Numbered from the stretch's first letter, positions 22,251 to 32,889 are shown. The stretch: 64,000 nt of DNA from Candidatus Reidiella endopervernicosa (GCF_013343005.1 NZ_CP054491.1:558001-622000), one strand, 5' to 3'. Translations and numbers: made by a program. Notes: generated from the letters alone by a model not told the origin.

Positions 22251-22967
22251 CTAAACAGTCCGTCCACCTAGTTCAGCCATGCGGCCCTCGATCCACTGTT
22301 CAGACTCAGTGAGTATTGCGTCGGTCTTTTTACCACTGCTATCGATAGCTGGTCCAATGGAGAGGCGGATTGTACCGGGGTATTTGATAAAGGAGTGTTT
22401 GGGCCAGTAAGCACCGGCATTGTGAGCGATTGGTAGCACCGGGAAGCCACTCTTCTGCGCCAGAATGGCGCCACCGGCGTGGTACTTGCCGCTGCTGCCA
22501 AACTGGGTGCGTGTACCTTCTGGGAAGATCACTACGCTACGCCCCTCGTTGAGATATCTACTGCCCTGATCAACCAGCTGTTTAAGCGCCTTGCGACCAG
22601 CAGAGCGATCGATTGCGATCGGCTCAAGCATCGCCAGTCCCCAGCCGAAAAAAGGGATCTTCAGTAGTTCACGTTTAAGCACCCAGACCTGGCGTGGAAA
22701 GAGCTTCTGCAGGACCAATGTCTCCCAGGTCGATTGGTGTTTACAGAAGACAATGACGGTCTGATCCGGAATATTCTCCACTCCGTCGACCTCATAGCGC
22801 AGCCCGCAGGTGATCTTCAGTAACCAGAGATTAAACAGTGCCCAGCTCTTAATAAAATGGAAACGAGCGGTGAGCGGAAAGGGGAACAACAGCAGACCGA
22901 GTGGTGCGACTACCAGAGTGGAGAGCAGCATTCCGATCCAGTAGGTGAGTGAACGGAGAAAGAGCAT
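22251..22967 (-). CDS. plsC: 1-acyl-sn-glycerol-3-phosphate acyltransferase
   Basis: Makes phosphatidic acid from lysophosphatidate. N-terminal hydrophobic segment, then motif I KHQSTWET (H-x4-E in place of the more usual H-x4-D), and motif III FPEGTRT. It has 238 residues. Its start overlaps the gmhB stop by one base, so it is in the glyQ-glyS-mazG-gmhB-plsC transcription unit. Confidence 0.94.
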   Translation of the reverse strand: MLFLRSLTYWIGMLLSTLVVAPLGLLLFPFPLTARFHFIKSWALFNLWLLKITCGLRYEVDGVENIPDQTVIVFCKHQSTWETLVLQKLFPRQVWVLKRELLKIPFFGWGLAMLEPIAIDRSAGRKALKQLVDQGSRYLNEGRSVVIFPEGTRTQFGSSGKYHAGGAILAQKSGFPVLPIAHNAGAYWPKHSFIKYPGTIRLSIGPAIDSSGKKTDAILTESEQWIEGRMAELGGRTV

Positions 22968-23512
22968 TAGCCCTCCTCAGCTAGATAGGAATCGACAAAG
23001 GCCGCCAGATTTTCGAACAGCGGGATTGCTTCAAGCGAGATACCAGATGCCAGGGTTCGTTCACCTTTACCACTGCGGACAAGGACAGGGAGTGCACCAG
23101 CAGAGGCGGCGGCCTCAAGATCGCGTCCGGAGTCACCGACAGCAGGTACCCCGTTCAGATCGATACCGAGACGAGAAGCTAGCTGTTTGAACATACCCCC
23201 CCTTGGTTTTCGACAGCTACAATCATCCTTGGGCCCGTGGGGACAGAAGAGAACTGCCTCAACCTCACCCCCCATTTCGGCGAGCAGGTTATGCATCTTG
23301 TCGTGGATCGAGATCAGGGTTTCGGTATCGAACAGCCCGCGAGCGATGCCTGACTGGTTAGTAATCACTACCACGCGATAACCGGCACTATTGAGTCGTG
23401 CGATCGCCTCGAGACTGCCGGGGATCGGAACCCACTCATCGGGGGTTTTGATGAAGTCGTCGGAGTCCTCATTGATGACACCGTCGCGATCAAGGATGAC
23501 CAGTTTTACCAA
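22967..23512 (-). CDS. gmhB: D-glycero-beta-D-manno-heptose-1,7-bisphosphate 7-phosphatase
   Basis: HAD-family phosphatase for the ADP-heptose of lipopolysaccharide core. The catalytic DRDGVIN has Asp8 and Asp10; zinc-loop CPHGPKDDCSC is diagnostic for GmhB; VGDSGRDLEAA closes the site. It has 181 residues and sits 3 bases after the MazG-like gene. Confidence 0.96.
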   Translation of the reverse strand: MVKLVILDRDGVINEDSDDFIKTPDEWVPIPGSLEAIARLNSAGYRVVVITNQSGIARGLFDTETLISIHDKMHNLLAEMGGEVEAVLFCPHGPKDDCSCRKPRGGMFKQLASRLGIDLNGVPAVGDSGRDLEAAASAGALPVLVRSGKGERTLASGISLEAIPLFENLAAFVDSYLAEEG

Positions 23513-23515
23513 GAT

Positions 23516-23851
23516 TTATTGATCCCTGAATTCAGAAACACGGATGCGGCCGTTGATCATCTTCGCCTCGCGTTTCATCAACTTGTCCATCTTCTTCCAG
23601 AAGGCCGAGCTGAGATCGAAATCCTCAGCGATGGCAGTGCCCATGACCAGAATCAATAGATCGGAACACTCCTCGGCGAGATCCTCGATCGATTTACCTT
23701 TAGTGACACAGGCAGAGATCTCACCCAGCTCCTCGGCCATCAGCGCCACGCGGTAGGGTAGATCCTCACCACCGGTGTTTTTGAAGTCGTGTTTGTCGTG
23801 GAACGACTGTACCGCAGCTAGCATCTCTTTATAAGAATCACGATCACTCAT
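23516..23851 (-). CDS. MazG-like nucleotide pyrophosphohydrolase
   Basis: A 111-residue single-domain protein with the EELGE and EECSDLLI metal-binding helices of the MazG/all-alpha NTP pyrophosphatase family. It probably hydrolyses a nucleoside triphosphate; substrate unknown. It lies 5 bases after glyS and 3 before gmhB, so it is cotranscribed. Confidence 0.85.
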   Translation of the reverse strand: MSDRDSYKEMLAAVQSFHDKHDFKNTGGEDLPYRVALMAEELGEISACVTKGKSIEDLAEECSDLLILVMGTAIAEDFDLSSAFWKKMDKLMKREAKMINGRIRVSEFRDQ

Positions 23852-23856
23852 ACTCT

Positions 23857-25935
23857 CTACCCCTGTAGTAGTGAGATATCGGCAACGCGCAGGAAGAGCT
23901 GGTTAATCTGGCGCAATAGTGCCAGACGGTTCTTACGTAGCAGCTCATCCTCGGCGTTGACCATAACGTTATCGAAGAAGGTATCGACCGGCTCACGCAG
24001 CGCGGCGAGTTGGGTCAGAGCCCCCTCGTAGTCACCACTCTCAAAAAGCGGCAGTACATCGCTATGGAGTCTGTTCAGCTCTCCAGCCAGCGCCTGTTCC
24101 GCCGTCTCACTGAGCACAGCCGCATCGACACTTTCTGGTATCTGCTCATTACTCTTCTTGAGTATATTGCCGATGCGTTTGTTGGCCGCTGCAAGACTCT
24201 CCGCCTCGGTTAGATTACGGAAGGCGGATACGGCGCGGATACGACGATCGAAATCAAGTGGACGGGTGGGACGACAGGCGAGTACCGCCTCGATCACATC
24301 GCTGCTAATACCCTGATCACCATAATAGGCCTTGAGTCGTTCGAGCATGTAGTCGAGTGTTTCATCGACGGCATCGGCGGCCTTATCAACCTTACCGCAA
24401 AGCTGTTCGGCGCTAACCTTGAGTAACTCATGCAGATCAATATCGAGGCCACGCTCAATGATGATTCGTAGCAGCCCGAGTGCTGCACGGCGCAGGGCAA
24501 AGGGATCCTTGGTACCGGTAGGCTTTTGTCCGATGGCAAAGATACCGAGCATGGTATCGACGCGGTCGGCGATGGCGAGTACCTGACCAACACTTCCCGC
24601 CGGTAACTGATCGCCCGCCTGACGTGGCATGTACTGCTCGTCCATCGCATTGGCTACCGACTCTGGCAGACCATCATGGTTGGCGTAATAACGTCCCATG
24701 ATGCCCTGCAGATCGGTAAATTCGTAGACCATGTTGGTCATCAGGTCGCACTTGGAAATCAGTGCGGCCTGACGAGCCTGATCACTATCGACACCGAGTA
24801 GACCGGCAAGATAGGTTGAGACGGCTGCGACACGTTCGCTCTTCTCGAACAGGGTGCCGAGCTGTTTCTGGAACACCACCGTTTTGAGGCTCTCCTGGTG
24901 GGCGCTGAGCGGCTGTTTTCGATCCTGATTCCAGAAGAACTCGGCATCGGAGAGGCGTGGGCGAATAACGCGCTCGTTACCGGCGCGTACCTGCTCGACA
25001 TCCTGACTCTCAATATTGGAGATGGTAATAAAGTGCGGCATCAGTTGGCCGTCCTCGTTAACCACAGGGAAGTACTTCTGATGATCCTGCATGGAGGAGA
25101 TTAGCGACTCGGCAGGTACCTCAAGGAAGCGTTCTTCGAAGGAACCACTCACTGCGACCGGCCACTCGACCAGCGCGGTGACCTCTTCGAGTAGACCATC
25201 ATCAATAATCGCCTTGCCACCGAGTTCCTCAGCGGTCTTCATTACCTGGGCGCGAATAGCCTCACGACGTGTGGCGTAGTCGGCGATCACATGCCCCTCG
25301 GTCTCGAGTAGTGGCGCATAGGCCGCTGGTTCACCGAGATAGAGGGTATCGGGGTGGTGGAAGCGGTGGCCATGGCTCTCTCGACCCGATTTGGCACCGA
25401 GGATCTCAGCGTCGATGACTTCATCACCAAAGAGCAGTACCAGCCAGTGGACAGGGCGAACAAACTCGACATCGAGGCTGCCCCAGCGCATACGTTTTGG
25501 GATCGGCAGCTTGGCCAGCGCCTCCTCGATAATGGCAGGAATTAGCTCAGGGGTGGCTCGGCCTGTCTCGGTAGCACGATGGACAAGCCAGGCACCCTTT
25601 TTGGTCTCCTGTTTCTCAAGCTGATCCACTTCAACACTACAGGAGCGGGCGAAACCCTGGGCCGCCTTGCTTGGATTGCCCTCATCATCAAAGGCAGCCG
25701 CAACGGCTGGACCGCGACGTTCAACCTGACGGTCGGCCTGTGCACCCTGCAGTTCCGCAATCAACAACGCCAGACGCCGTGGTGCAGCGTAGGCCTTGAT
25801 CTCGCCATAGCTAAGAGAGGCACCCTTGAGCCCTTCTGTGACGCCACGTTCAAAAGCATCAATGAGACGTTTGAGCGCCTTGGGCGGCAGCTCCTCTGTG
25901 CCGATTTCGATCAGCAGGTCGTTGCTTGTGCTCAT
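23857..25935 (-). CDS. glyS: Glycyl-tRNA synthetase beta subunit
   Basis: The tRNA-binding subunit of the alpha2-beta2 glycyl-tRNA synthetase. It has 692 residues, begins with [15 protein letters not shown], and contains the HD-like and C-terminal anticodon-binding regions. Its ATG overlaps the glyQ stop by four bases (ATGA). Confidence 0.98.
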   Translation of the reverse strand: MSTSNDLLIEIGTEELPPKALKRLIDAFERGVTEGLKGASLSYGEIKAYAAPRRLALLIAELQGAQADRQVERRGPAVAAAFDDEGNPSKAAQGFARSCSVEVDQLEKQETKKGAWLVHRATETGRATPELIPAIIEEALAKLPIPKRMRWGSLDVEFVRPVHWLVLLFGDEVIDAEILGAKSGRESHGHRFHHPDTLYLGEPAAYAPLLETEGHVIADYATRREAIRAQVMKTAEELGGKAIIDDGLLEEVTALVEWPVAVSGSFEERFLEVPAESLISSMQDHQKYFPVVNEDGQLMPHFITISNIESQDVEQVRAGNERVIRPRLSDAEFFWNQDRKQPLSAHQESLKTVVFQKQLGTLFEKSERVAAVSTYLAGLLGVDSDQARQAALISKCDLMTNMVYEFTDLQGIMGRYYANHDGLPESVANAMDEQYMPRQAGDQLPAGSVGQVLAIADRVDTMLGIFAIGQKPTGTKDPFALRRAALGLLRIIIERGLDIDLHELLKVSAEQLCGKVDKAADAVDETLDYMLERLKAYYGDQGISSDVIEAVLACRPTRPLDFDRRIRAVSAFRNLTEAESLAAANKRIGNILKKSNEQIPESVDAAVLSETAEQALAGELNRLHSDVLPLFESGDYEGALTQLAALREPVDTFFDNVMVNAEDELLRKNRLALLRQINQLFLRVADISLLQG

Positions 25936-26855
25936 GCCTCACCCCCTTTCAACATCGGGAAGCCGAGCTTCTCTCGCGCCTCGTAGTAGGACTGTGCAAC
26001 GGCACGCGCCAGGGCTCGCACGCGTAGAATAAAGCGCTGTCGTTCTGTCACCGAAATGGCGTGGCGGGCATCAAGCAGGTTGAATGCGTGAGACGCCTTG
26101 AGTACCTGTTCGTAAGCGGGCAGCGGAAGACCGGCTTCGATCAATTTGTTGCTCTCGCTCTCGCAGTTATCGAATGCCTTGAACAGTACCTCGGTATCGG
26201 CGTGTTCGAAGTTGTAGGTCGACTGCTCCACCTCGTTCTGGTGGAAGACATCACCGTAGCTGACCCGACCAGCGGGGCCGTTGTGGGTCCAGGTGAGATC
26301 GTAGACACTTTCGACACCCTGTAGATACATCGCAATACGTTCCAGACCGTAGGTGATCTCACCGGTCACCGGTTTGCAGTCGAGCCCACCGACCTGCTGG
26401 AAGTAGGTGAACTGAGTCACTTCCATGCCGTTGAGCCATACCTCCCAACCGAGTCCCCAGGCACCGAGGGTAGGGGACTCCCAGTTATCCTCGACAAAGC
26501 GGATGTCGTGCACCAGCGGATCGATACCGAGCGACTTCAGCGAGCCGAGGTAGAGTTCCTGAATATCGAGCGGTGAGGGTTTGATAATTACCTGGAACTG
26601 GTAGTAGTGCTGCAGACGATTGGGGTTCTCTCCGTAGCGACCATCGGTAGGACGTCGAGATGGCTGCACATAGGCGGTTGCCCACGGCTCGGGGCCGATG
26701 GAACGTAGGAAGGTGGCGGGGTGGAAGGTACCGGCACCGACCTCCATATCGAGTGGCTGCAGAATGACACAGCCTTGGGCTGCCCAATACTCCTGCAGTG
26801 CGAGGATCAACCCCTGAAAGGTGGTGACGTCGTGATGCGGTGATGTGTCCGCCAT
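25932..26855 (-). CDS. glyQ: Glycyl-tRNA synthetase alpha subunit
   Basis: Catalytic subunit of glycyl-tRNA synthetase. Conserved [28 protein letters not shown] and [12 protein letters not shown] segments. It has 307 residues, normal length. It is first gene of its transcription unit; the 193-base gap to pilU holds both divergent upstream regions, with a short inverted repeat near 26960 but nothing else clear. Confidence 0.98.
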   Translation of the reverse strand: MADTSPHHDVTTFQGLILALQEYWAAQGCVILQPLDMEVGAGTFHPATFLRSIGPEPWATAYVQPSRRPTDGRYGENPNRLQHYYQFQVIIKPSPLDIQELYLGSLKSLGIDPLVHDIRFVEDNWESPTLGAWGLGWEVWLNGMEVTQFTYFQQVGGLDCKPVTGEITYGLERIAMYLQGVESVYDLTWTHNGPAGRVSYGDVFHQNEVEQSTYNFEHADTEVLFKAFDNCESESNKLIEAGLPLPAYEQVLKASHAFNLLDARHAISVTERQRFILRVRALARAVAQSYYEAREKLGFPMLKGGEA

Positions 26856-27802
26856 AAACTTCTCGTTCCAGATCTATAGTTAAAGGAGTGCGCGAAAGGC
26901 GCGATTATAGCGTGGCCTTAGGTGTGAGGGTATGTCTGTTCAGATATGGATCTCTTTCCCCTGGAAAGGGTGTGGTGATCGGTAAAAGTGACGTGCTATG
27001 TTGAAGCATAGAGATGAACAGACCAGACAGAGATTTGGAGAATCGTGCATGGATATAGTCCAGTACCTCAAGTTGATGGTTCAGAAGGGCGCCTCAGACC
27101 TCTTTTTCAGCGCCGGTACACCGGTCAATATCAAAATCGAGGGAGTAACGGGACCGATAGGCGATCAATCGATGAGTCCGGAGATGGTGAAAGAGCTCGC
27201 CTACAGCATCATGAACGATAGGCAGATAGCGGAGTTTGAGGAGGAGCTGGAGATGAATCTGGCGATGCCGGTGCCTGAGCTGGGGCGCTTCCGCGTCAAT
27301 ATCTTCCGTCAGCGTGGTGCAGTGGCGATGGTGATTCGCTACATAACTGCCAGGATACCGACCATCGAGGCACTAAACCTGCCGAAGATTTTAAAGGATC
27401 TGATTATGGCACCCCGTGGCTTGATCCTGGTGGTCGGTTCGACCGGTTCGGGAAAATCGACCACACTGGCCTCGATGATCGACCATCGCAATGAGAACAA
27501 GTCGGGTCATATTTTTTCGATTGAGGAGCCAATTGAGTATATCCATGCCCATAAGAAGTCAGTGGTCGACCAGCGTGAGGTGGGACTCGATACCCACAGC
27601 TACGACAATGCGTTGAAAAATGCCCTGCGCGAGGCGCCCGATGTGATCATGATTGGTGAGATCCGTGATCGTGAAACGATGCAGCATGCGTTGGCCTACG
27701 CTGATACTGGCCACCTCTGTCTCGCCACCCTGCATGCCAATAACGCCAACCAGACCCTCGAGCGTGTAATTAACTTCTTTCCCGAGAATGCACACCATCA
27801 GC

Positions 27803-28082
27803 CGCTGAGCCGCCATGGATGAGCGAAGCGAAGGCGGTTAGTCCCCGATAGTCGACGCCGTCTGCTATTCGTAGTTGGAGCGCGAGCGAACGACGAAGAA
27901 TGCGCAGCGGCTTTATGTCGGCGTAGAGTCACTGAGGGAGTTGTGTAGAGCCGCGAAGAGGTGATTACGCAACGTACGCAGGACGGTCGGGGCGCCGTAG
28001 GCATAAACGGTCGCGTTAAGTATTTGCCGCTTGCTTGGGCTTGATGCCCAAAACATGCTTCCGCAAAATAGCGACTCCCCGA
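27803..28082 (+). mobile_element. Repeat E, copy 8
   Basis: A 280-bp copy in the direction of pilU. Flanks CATCAGC and TCCTGG, no duplication. Precise removal gives HHQLLEDL, the PilU family sequence. It is the most indel-rich copy: CTGAGCC for CTGACC, GGATGAGCG for GGATAGCG, and several single-base losses. Confidence 0.95.
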
Positions 28083-28313
28083 TCCTGGAAGATCTCTCCC
28101 AACACCTACGGGCGGTGATTTCGCAACGATTGTTGATCGGTGTCGATGGCAAGCGCCTGCCTGCTGTCGAGGTGATGCTCGCCTCTGCCTACGTCAAGGA
28201 GCTGATCAAGAAGGGCGATATCGACAATATAAAAGAGGCGATGGAGCAGAGTACCGATCGCGGCATGCAGACCTTCGATCAGGCACTCTTCACCATGTAC
28301 CGCGCCGGTAAAA

Positions 28314-28594
28314 TCGGGGAGTCGCTATTTTTGCGGAAGCATGTTTTGAGGCATCAAGCCCAAGCAAGCGGCAAATACTTAACACTGCCGTTTATGCCTA
28401 CGGCGCCCCGACGTCCTGCGTTCGTTGCGTAATCACCTCTTCGCGGCTCTACACAACTCCTCACTGACTCTACGCCGACATAAAGCCGCTGCTGCATCTT
28501 CTTCGTCGTTCGCTCGCGCTCTCAACTACGAATAGGCAGACGGCGTCGACTATCGGGACTAACGCCTTCGCTTCGCTATCCATGGCGGTCAGCG
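28314..28594 (-). mobile_element. Repeat E, copy 9
   Basis: A 281-bp copy opposite to pilU, 231 bp beyond copy 8, so a 77-codon piece of pilU lies between inverted copies. Removal gives AGKIGLEEAL, equal in length to the AGKITYEEAL type of PilU homologues. A CCGA match at both ends occurs here only, and is not seen elsewhere. Confidence 0.95.
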
Positions 28595-28800
28595 TCGGTC
28601 TCGAGGAGGCACTTTCCAATGCCGATTCACGCAACAACCTCAGTCTGCGTATCCGCCTTGAGGGGGGTGAGGGACTTCGCGCCTTTGAGGGGAGTCTGGA
28701 GTACGCCGAAAGTGAAGAGTTTGATGAGAGCAATTTGGACGGACGCAACTAGCCGTTTTCGGGTAGAATCGCTCCTCTTTCGTTTCAGTCAGCTCTACCC

Positions 28801-29844
28801 ATGAATAGACAACCCAAAGCCGTCGCCCTCATCTCCGGTGGACTCGACTCACTGCTCGCCGCCAAGGTGATGCTTGAGCAGGGGGTCCATGTCGAGGGGA
28901 TCAACTTCTTCACCGGCTTCTGTGTCGAGGGTCATACCCATGCGATCCGCAAGAAGGATCGCAACAAACCGAAGCGCAACAATGCACTCTGGTCGGCCGA
29001 GCAGCTCGGTATCAAACTCCACATTATCGATATCATCGAGCCCTACAAGGATGTGCTTCTCAACCCCAAGCACGGCTATGGCGCCAACATGAATCCCTGT
29101 CTCGACTGCAAGATATTCATGGTGCAGAAGGCAAAGGAGTGGGCTGAGGAGAACGGCTTCGATTTCATTATTACCGGCGAGGTGATCGGTCAGCGACCGA
29201 TGTCTCAGCGCAAGGATACGATGCCGGTGGTGGCGCGCGAGTCGGGTGCCGATGATCGTCTACTACGTCCCCTTTGTGCGAAGAATCTCCCAGCAACCCT
29301 GCCAGAGCGTGAGGGGTGGGTTGATCGCGACAAGCTCTACGACTTCTCCGGGCGCAATCGCAAACCACAGATGGCACTGGCCAAGCAGTTCGGTTTTGAG
29401 GACTACGCCTCACCTGCTGGCGGCTGCTGTTTCCTCACCGATGAAAACTACTCACGCAAGCTGATCGATTTGTGGGAAGGCCGCGGCAACCGTGAATATG
29501 AGATGGATGACATCATGCTGCTCAAGGTGGGTCGTCATATCCGCCCTCGTGCCAACTTCAAGTTGATTGTCGGCCGCGAGGAGGGGGAGAACCGTTTCCT
29601 CGAGGGGTATCGCAAGCAGTTTGTTTCGATCCACCCGGTCAGCCATCGCGGTCCGCTGGTTCTGGTTGATGGTGATGTCTCTGATGAAGATCTCGACTAT
29701 GCGGCCCGCATTGCGGCGCGTTTTAGTCAGGGGCGTGATGCAGATGCCGTGGATGTGGTGATTGTGATGCCTGATGGTACGGAGCGACCGACCAATGTTG
29801 CACCACTCCCCAGCGAGGATCTGAAACAGGAGTGGTACGTTTGA
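28801..29844 (+). CDS. MnmA-like PP-loop tRNA thiouridylase-related protein
   Basis: ATP-pyrophosphatase of the tRNA 2-thiouridylase group. The PP-loop SGGLDS starts at about residue 12. Cysteines in MNPCLDCK and GGCC could carry persulfide sulfur. The C-terminal part (PRANFKLIVGREEGEN) resembles the NFACT-R/DUF814 RNA-binding module, which is absent from ordinary MnmA. It has 347 residues. A TusA-like sulfur carrier overlaps its stop, suggesting sulfur is handed over from that partner. The exact RNA target is not known to me. Confidence 0.85.
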   Translation: MNRQPKAVALISGGLDSLLAAKVMLEQGVHVEGINFFTGFCVEGHTHAIRKKDRNKPKRNNALWSAEQLGIKLHIIDIIEPYKDVLLNPKHGYGANMNPCLDCKIFMVQKAKEWAEENGFDFIITGEVIGQRPMSQRKDTMPVVARESGADDRLLRPLCAKNLPATLPEREGWVDRDKLYDFSGRNRKPQMALAKQFGFEDYASPAGGCCFLTDENYSRKLIDLWEGRGNREYEMDDIMLLKVGRHIRPRANFKLIVGREEGENRFLEGYRKQFVSIHPVSHRGPLVLVDGDVSDEDLDYAARIAARFSQGRDADAVDVVIVMPDGTERPTNVAPLPSEDLKQEWYV

Positions 29845-30071
29845 GTCATCACCATCTCGATGCACGTCGCCTCTTCTGTCCGATGCCGGTGATTAGAGCG
29901 CAGGATGCGATCAAGAATCTCAAACCGGGTGATACGCTGGAGGTGGTCTCGACCGACCACGGTGCGTTGAATGATGTGCCAGCCTGGTGCAGGATCAACG
30001 GTCACAGGGTGGTTGAACAGCGCGATGAGGGAGATGAGGTTGTGATTATCATAGAGGTTGGTAGCGAGTAG
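29841..30071 (+). CDS. TusA-like sulfur carrier protein
   Basis: A small cytoplasmic sulfur carrier of 76 residues with the key CPMP motif (active cysteine in LFCPMPVIRAQ) and the usual LKPGDTLEV strand. The likely start is TTG 29841, which overlaps the stop of the thiouridylase-like gene; GTG 29832 is an alternative. The coupling suggests it serves the neighbouring tRNA thiolation protein, though TusA proteins also act in sulfur oxidation. Confidence 0.9.
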   Translation: MSHHHLDARRLFCPMPVIRAQDAIKNLKPGDTLEVVSTDHGALNDVPAWCRINGHRVVEQRDEGDEVVIIIEVGSE

Positions 30072-30075
30072 GGAG

Positions 30076-31248
30076 ATGAGCGGACACCACCACACTGAAC
30101 CGACGGGCGATACTCATAGCGAACGCTATCTTGAGACGCGCCGTGTCACCTTGATCGGTACAGCGATCGATCTGATTCTCGGTGTCATCAAGATCATCTT
30201 CGGCTTTACCGCCAACTCCCAGGCACTGATTGCCGACGGCTTCCACTCACTCTCAGATCTGGTCACCGATTTCATGGTGATCTATGCAGCGAAACACGCC
30301 AGTAAGGGTGCCGATGAGGAGCACCCCTACGGCCACGGTCGCATCGAAACACTTGCGACGGTGGCGCTGGGTGGCGCACTGATTCTGGTGGCTATTGGCA
30401 TCTCATGGGATGCGATTGAACGACTACTTCACCCTGAATCACTAATGGTTCCCGGTATGTTAGCGCTGATTGTTGCCGCCATCTCAGTATTGGCCAAGGA
30501 GTGGATCTACCACTACACAATGGCGGTAGCAAAACGGCTACGCTCCAAAATGTTGCAGGCCAACGCCTGGCACAGCCGCTCAGATGCTATCTCTTCGATT
30601 GTGGTAGTGATTGGTGTCGGTGGCACCATGGCCGGTTTTACCTATCTTGACGCCGTTGCGGCAGTAATTGTCGGTCTGATGATCGCCAAGATTGGTTGGG
30701 ACCTCGCCTGGAGCAGCGCCCATGAACTGATCGATACCGGGCTTGATACCGAGCAGGTAGAAGGTATTCGCGAGGCGATCATGAATGTGGATGGTGTCAG
30801 CACCCTGCACATGTTGCGGACCCGATTGATGGGAGGAGAGGCGCTGGTCGACGTGCATATTTTGGTCGATCCCTATATCAGCGTTTCTGAAGGTCATCAG
30901 ATTGGTGAGACGATGCGGCGCATGCTGATTGATGATTTTGAAGAGATCAGCGATGTGATGGTGCATATCGATCCCGAGGATGATGAGGGCGGCGCGCCTT
31001 GCCTTGGTCTGCCGCTTCGTGAGAAAGTGCTGCAGCAATTGCGCGATGAGTGGGGTCATATTCCCGCTTCTACTCAGATCGAAGCTGAGGTGCTCCACTA
31101 TATAGATGGTGCAGTATCGGTTGAGTTGCTGCTTCCCCTCTCGGTGCTTGAGGGTGATGTTGGACACTCTGAACAGCTCGCTGCACAGTTCAGCCTTGTA
31201 GCTGAAGGGGTTGAAGGCATTCGGGAGATCAAACTTCGCTTTTGTTAG
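30076..31248 (+). CDS. Cation diffusion facilitator family exporter
   Basis: Inner-membrane divalent-cation exporter with six predicted membrane segments. Metal-site motifs are DGFHSLSDLVTD (helix II) and HSRSDAISS (helix V). A cytoplasmic C-terminal domain contains VDVHILVDP. The tail after about residue 300 is longer than in FieF and carries a further HIPASTQIEAEVLHY-containing domain of unclear role. ATG 30076 is preceded almost immediately by GGGAG; TTG 30058 is an alternative start. The stop abuts the first NtrC site of glnA. Confidence 0.9.
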   Translation: MSGHHHTEPTGDTHSERYLETRRVTLIGTAIDLILGVIKIIFGFTANSQALIADGFHSLSDLVTDFMVIYAAKHASKGADEEHPYGHGRIETLATVALGGALILVAIGISWDAIERLLHPESLMVPGMLALIVAAISVLAKEWIYHYTMAVAKRLRSKMLQANAWHSRSDAISSIVVVIGVGGTMAGFTYLDAVAAVIVGLMIAKIGWDLAWSSAHELIDTGLDTEQVEGIREAIMNVDGVSTLHMLRTRLMGGEALVDVHILVDPYISVSEGHQIGETMRRMLIDDFEEISDVMVHIDPEDDEGGAPCLGLPLREKVLQQLRDEWGHIPASTQIEAEVLHYIDGAVSVELLLPLSVLEGDVGHSEQLAAQFSLVAEGVEGIREIKLRFC

Positions 31249-31293
31249 CACCGTTATGGTGCGTCAACGAATGGCATGCACCATAATCGCGCA
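31248..31293 (+). promoter_or_regulatory. Two NtrC-binding sites upstream of glnA
   Basis: Site 1 GCACC-(GTTAT)-GGTGC at 31248-31262 is a near-perfect NtrC site. Site 2 TGCACC-(ATAAT)-CGCGCA at 31277-31293 is weaker. Their centres are 30 bp apart, about three helical turns, as in the E. coli glnA enhancer. Confidence 0.8.
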
Positions 31294-31355
31294 CCCTGTG
31301 ACTGTGTGTATTAATAAATAACTGAATTTTCATAAAGTTAACTAAATCGGGGGCG

Positions 31356-31371
31356 TGGCATACTTTGTGCA
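31356..31371 (+). promoter_or_regulatory. Sigma-54 promoter of glnA
   Basis: TGGCATACTTTGTGCA has the invariant GG and GC separated by 10 bases (-24/-12 elements). It is about 90 bases before the glnA ATG and 65-110 bases after the NtrC sites. Confidence 0.85.
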
Positions 31372-31459
31372 CTTTCCCGGACAGCGAACCTGACGTGCAG
31401 AGCTAACGGCAAGCGGTCAGCGTTTTACTAATTTAATAACGTTTGGAGGAAATAGAGAG

Positions 31460-32869
31460 ATGTCAGCAACCAAAGTCTTGAAGATGATCAAGGATAACGG
31501 TGTAAAGTTTGTCGATCTTCGTTTTACCGATACCAAGGGTAAGCAGCAGCATGTCACCATGCCTGTTAGCCAGGTTGATACGAAGATGTTCAAAGAGGGC
31601 AAGATGTTTGACGGCTCTTCCATCTCTGGTTGGAAGGGTATCAACGAGTCCGACATGATCCTCATGCCCGATTCAACCACTGCCATCCTCGATCCTTTCA
31701 TGGACGAGCTGACCATGATCATCACCTGTGACATTCTCGAGCCTGCCACCATGCAGGGTTACGAGCGTGATCCCCGCTCTGTCGCCAAGCGCGCTGAGGC
31801 CTACCTGAAGTCTACCGGCATTGCCGATAGCGCTCTGTTCGGTCCTGAGAACGAGTTCTTCATCCTCGATGATGTGCGTTGGGGTTCTGACCTCTCCGGT
31901 AGCTTCGTCAAGATCGACTCTGAAGAGGCCTCATGGAACACCGAGAAGGTCTACTCTGACGGCAACATGGGTCACCGTCCTACCGTTAAGGGTGGTTACT
32001 TCCCCGTTCCTCCTGTCGACTCCATGCAGGATCTGCGCTCTGCCATGTGTCTGGCTCTTGAAGAAGTGGGTCAGGTTGTTGAGGTTCACCATCACGAGGT
32101 TGCAACCGCAGGTCAGAATGAGATTGGCTGTGGTGCCAACACCCTGGTCAACAAGTCTGACGAAGTTCAGATGCTGAAATATGTCATCCAGAACGTGGCG
32201 CATGCCTATGGCAAGAGCGCGACCTTCATGCCTAAGCCAATCGTTGGTGACAACGGTAGTGGTATGCACGTTCACATGTCACTGTCGAAGAAGGGTAAGA
32301 ATCTCTTCAGTGGTAACAAGTACGGCGGTCTCTCAGATATGGCCCTCTACTACATTGGCGGTGTCATTAAGCACGCTAAGGCGCTGAACGCATTCACCAA
32401 CTCTTCAACCAACTCCTACAAGCGTCTCGTTCCAGGTTTTGAGGCTCCTGTAATGCTGGCCTACTCAGCACGTAACCGTTCTGCTTCAATCCGTATTCCT
32501 TACGTGATGAATCCGAAGGGTCGTCGCATTGAAGTACGTTTCCCTGACTCGACTGCTAACCCATACCTCTGCTTCGCAGCACTGATGATGGCGGGCCTCG
32601 ACGGTATCCAGAACAAGATCCACCCTGGCGATGCTATGGATAAGGACCTCTATGACCTGCCTGCAGAAGAGGCGGCTGAGATCCCAACCGTATGTCACTC
32701 ACTGGATCAGGCACTTGAGGCACTCGATGATGACCGTGAATTCCTCACCGCCGGTGGTGTATTCACTGACGATATGATCGACGGCTTTATCGGCCTGAAG
32801 ATGGAAGAGGTTACACGCATGCGTATGACCACCCATCCGGTTGAGTTTGATATGTACTACAGCCTCTAA
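31460..32869 (+). CDS. glnA: Glutamine synthetase type I
   Basis: Condenses glutamate and ammonia with ATP. It has 469 residues. Seen: FDGSSISGW, the ATP-site [24 protein letters not shown], and the adenylylation tyrosine in [15 protein letters not shown] precedes the ATG. Upstream enhancer and sigma-54 promoter show nitrogen control by NtrBC. It is followed by a strong terminator. Confidence 0.99.
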   Translation: MSATKVLKMIKDNGVKFVDLRFTDTKGKQQHVTMPVSQVDTKMFKEGKMFDGSSISGWKGINESDMILMPDSTTAILDPFMDELTMIITCDILEPATMQGYERDPRSVAKRAEAYLKSTGIADSALFGPENEFFILDDVRWGSDLSGSFVKIDSEEASWNTEKVYSDGNMGHRPTVKGGYFPVPPVDSMQDLRSAMCLALEEVGQVVEVHHHEVATAGQNEIGCGANTLVNKSDEVQMLKYVIQNVAHAYGKSATFMPKPIVGDNGSGMHVHMSLSKKGKNLFSGNKYGGLSDMALYYIGGVIKHAKALNAFTNSSTNSYKRLVPGFEAPVMLAYSARNRSASIRIPYVMNPKGRRIEVRFPDSTANPYLCFAALMMAGLDGIQNKIHPGDAMDKDLYDLPAEEAAEIPTVCHSLDQALEALDDDREFLTAGGVFTDDMIDGFIGLKMEEVTRMRMTTHPVEFDMYYSL

Positions 32870-32889
32870 GCTGCAGCTACATAGTAAGA

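Larger units (their letters stand above)
27049..28752 (+). pseudogene. pilU: Interrupted type IV pilus retraction ATPase PilU
   Basis: PilT-like hexameric ATPase for pilus retraction. I place the start at ATG 27049 (MDIVQYLKLMVQKGASDLF) with GGAG upstream. Walker A is GSTGSGKST, the Walker B region is DVIMIGEIRD and the His motif TLHANN. Repeat E copies 8 and 9 break it. Joining 27049-27802, 28083-28313 and 28595-28752 gives 1143 bases, 380 residues, the usual PilU length. Junctions NAHHQ|LLEDLSQHL and AGKI|GLEEALSNAD match the family. No pilT is adjacent in this window, although the two are usually neighbours. Confidence 0.92.

Noticed and set aside
26856-27048. T-box or other riboswitch before glyQ
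   Set aside because: Only short inverted repeats are visible, and T-boxes are not expected in gammaproteobacteria.
28310-28600. A CCGA target duplication flanking copy 9
   Set aside because: None of the other copies shows any duplication, and the same bases are explained by the constant CCCCGA end of the element.
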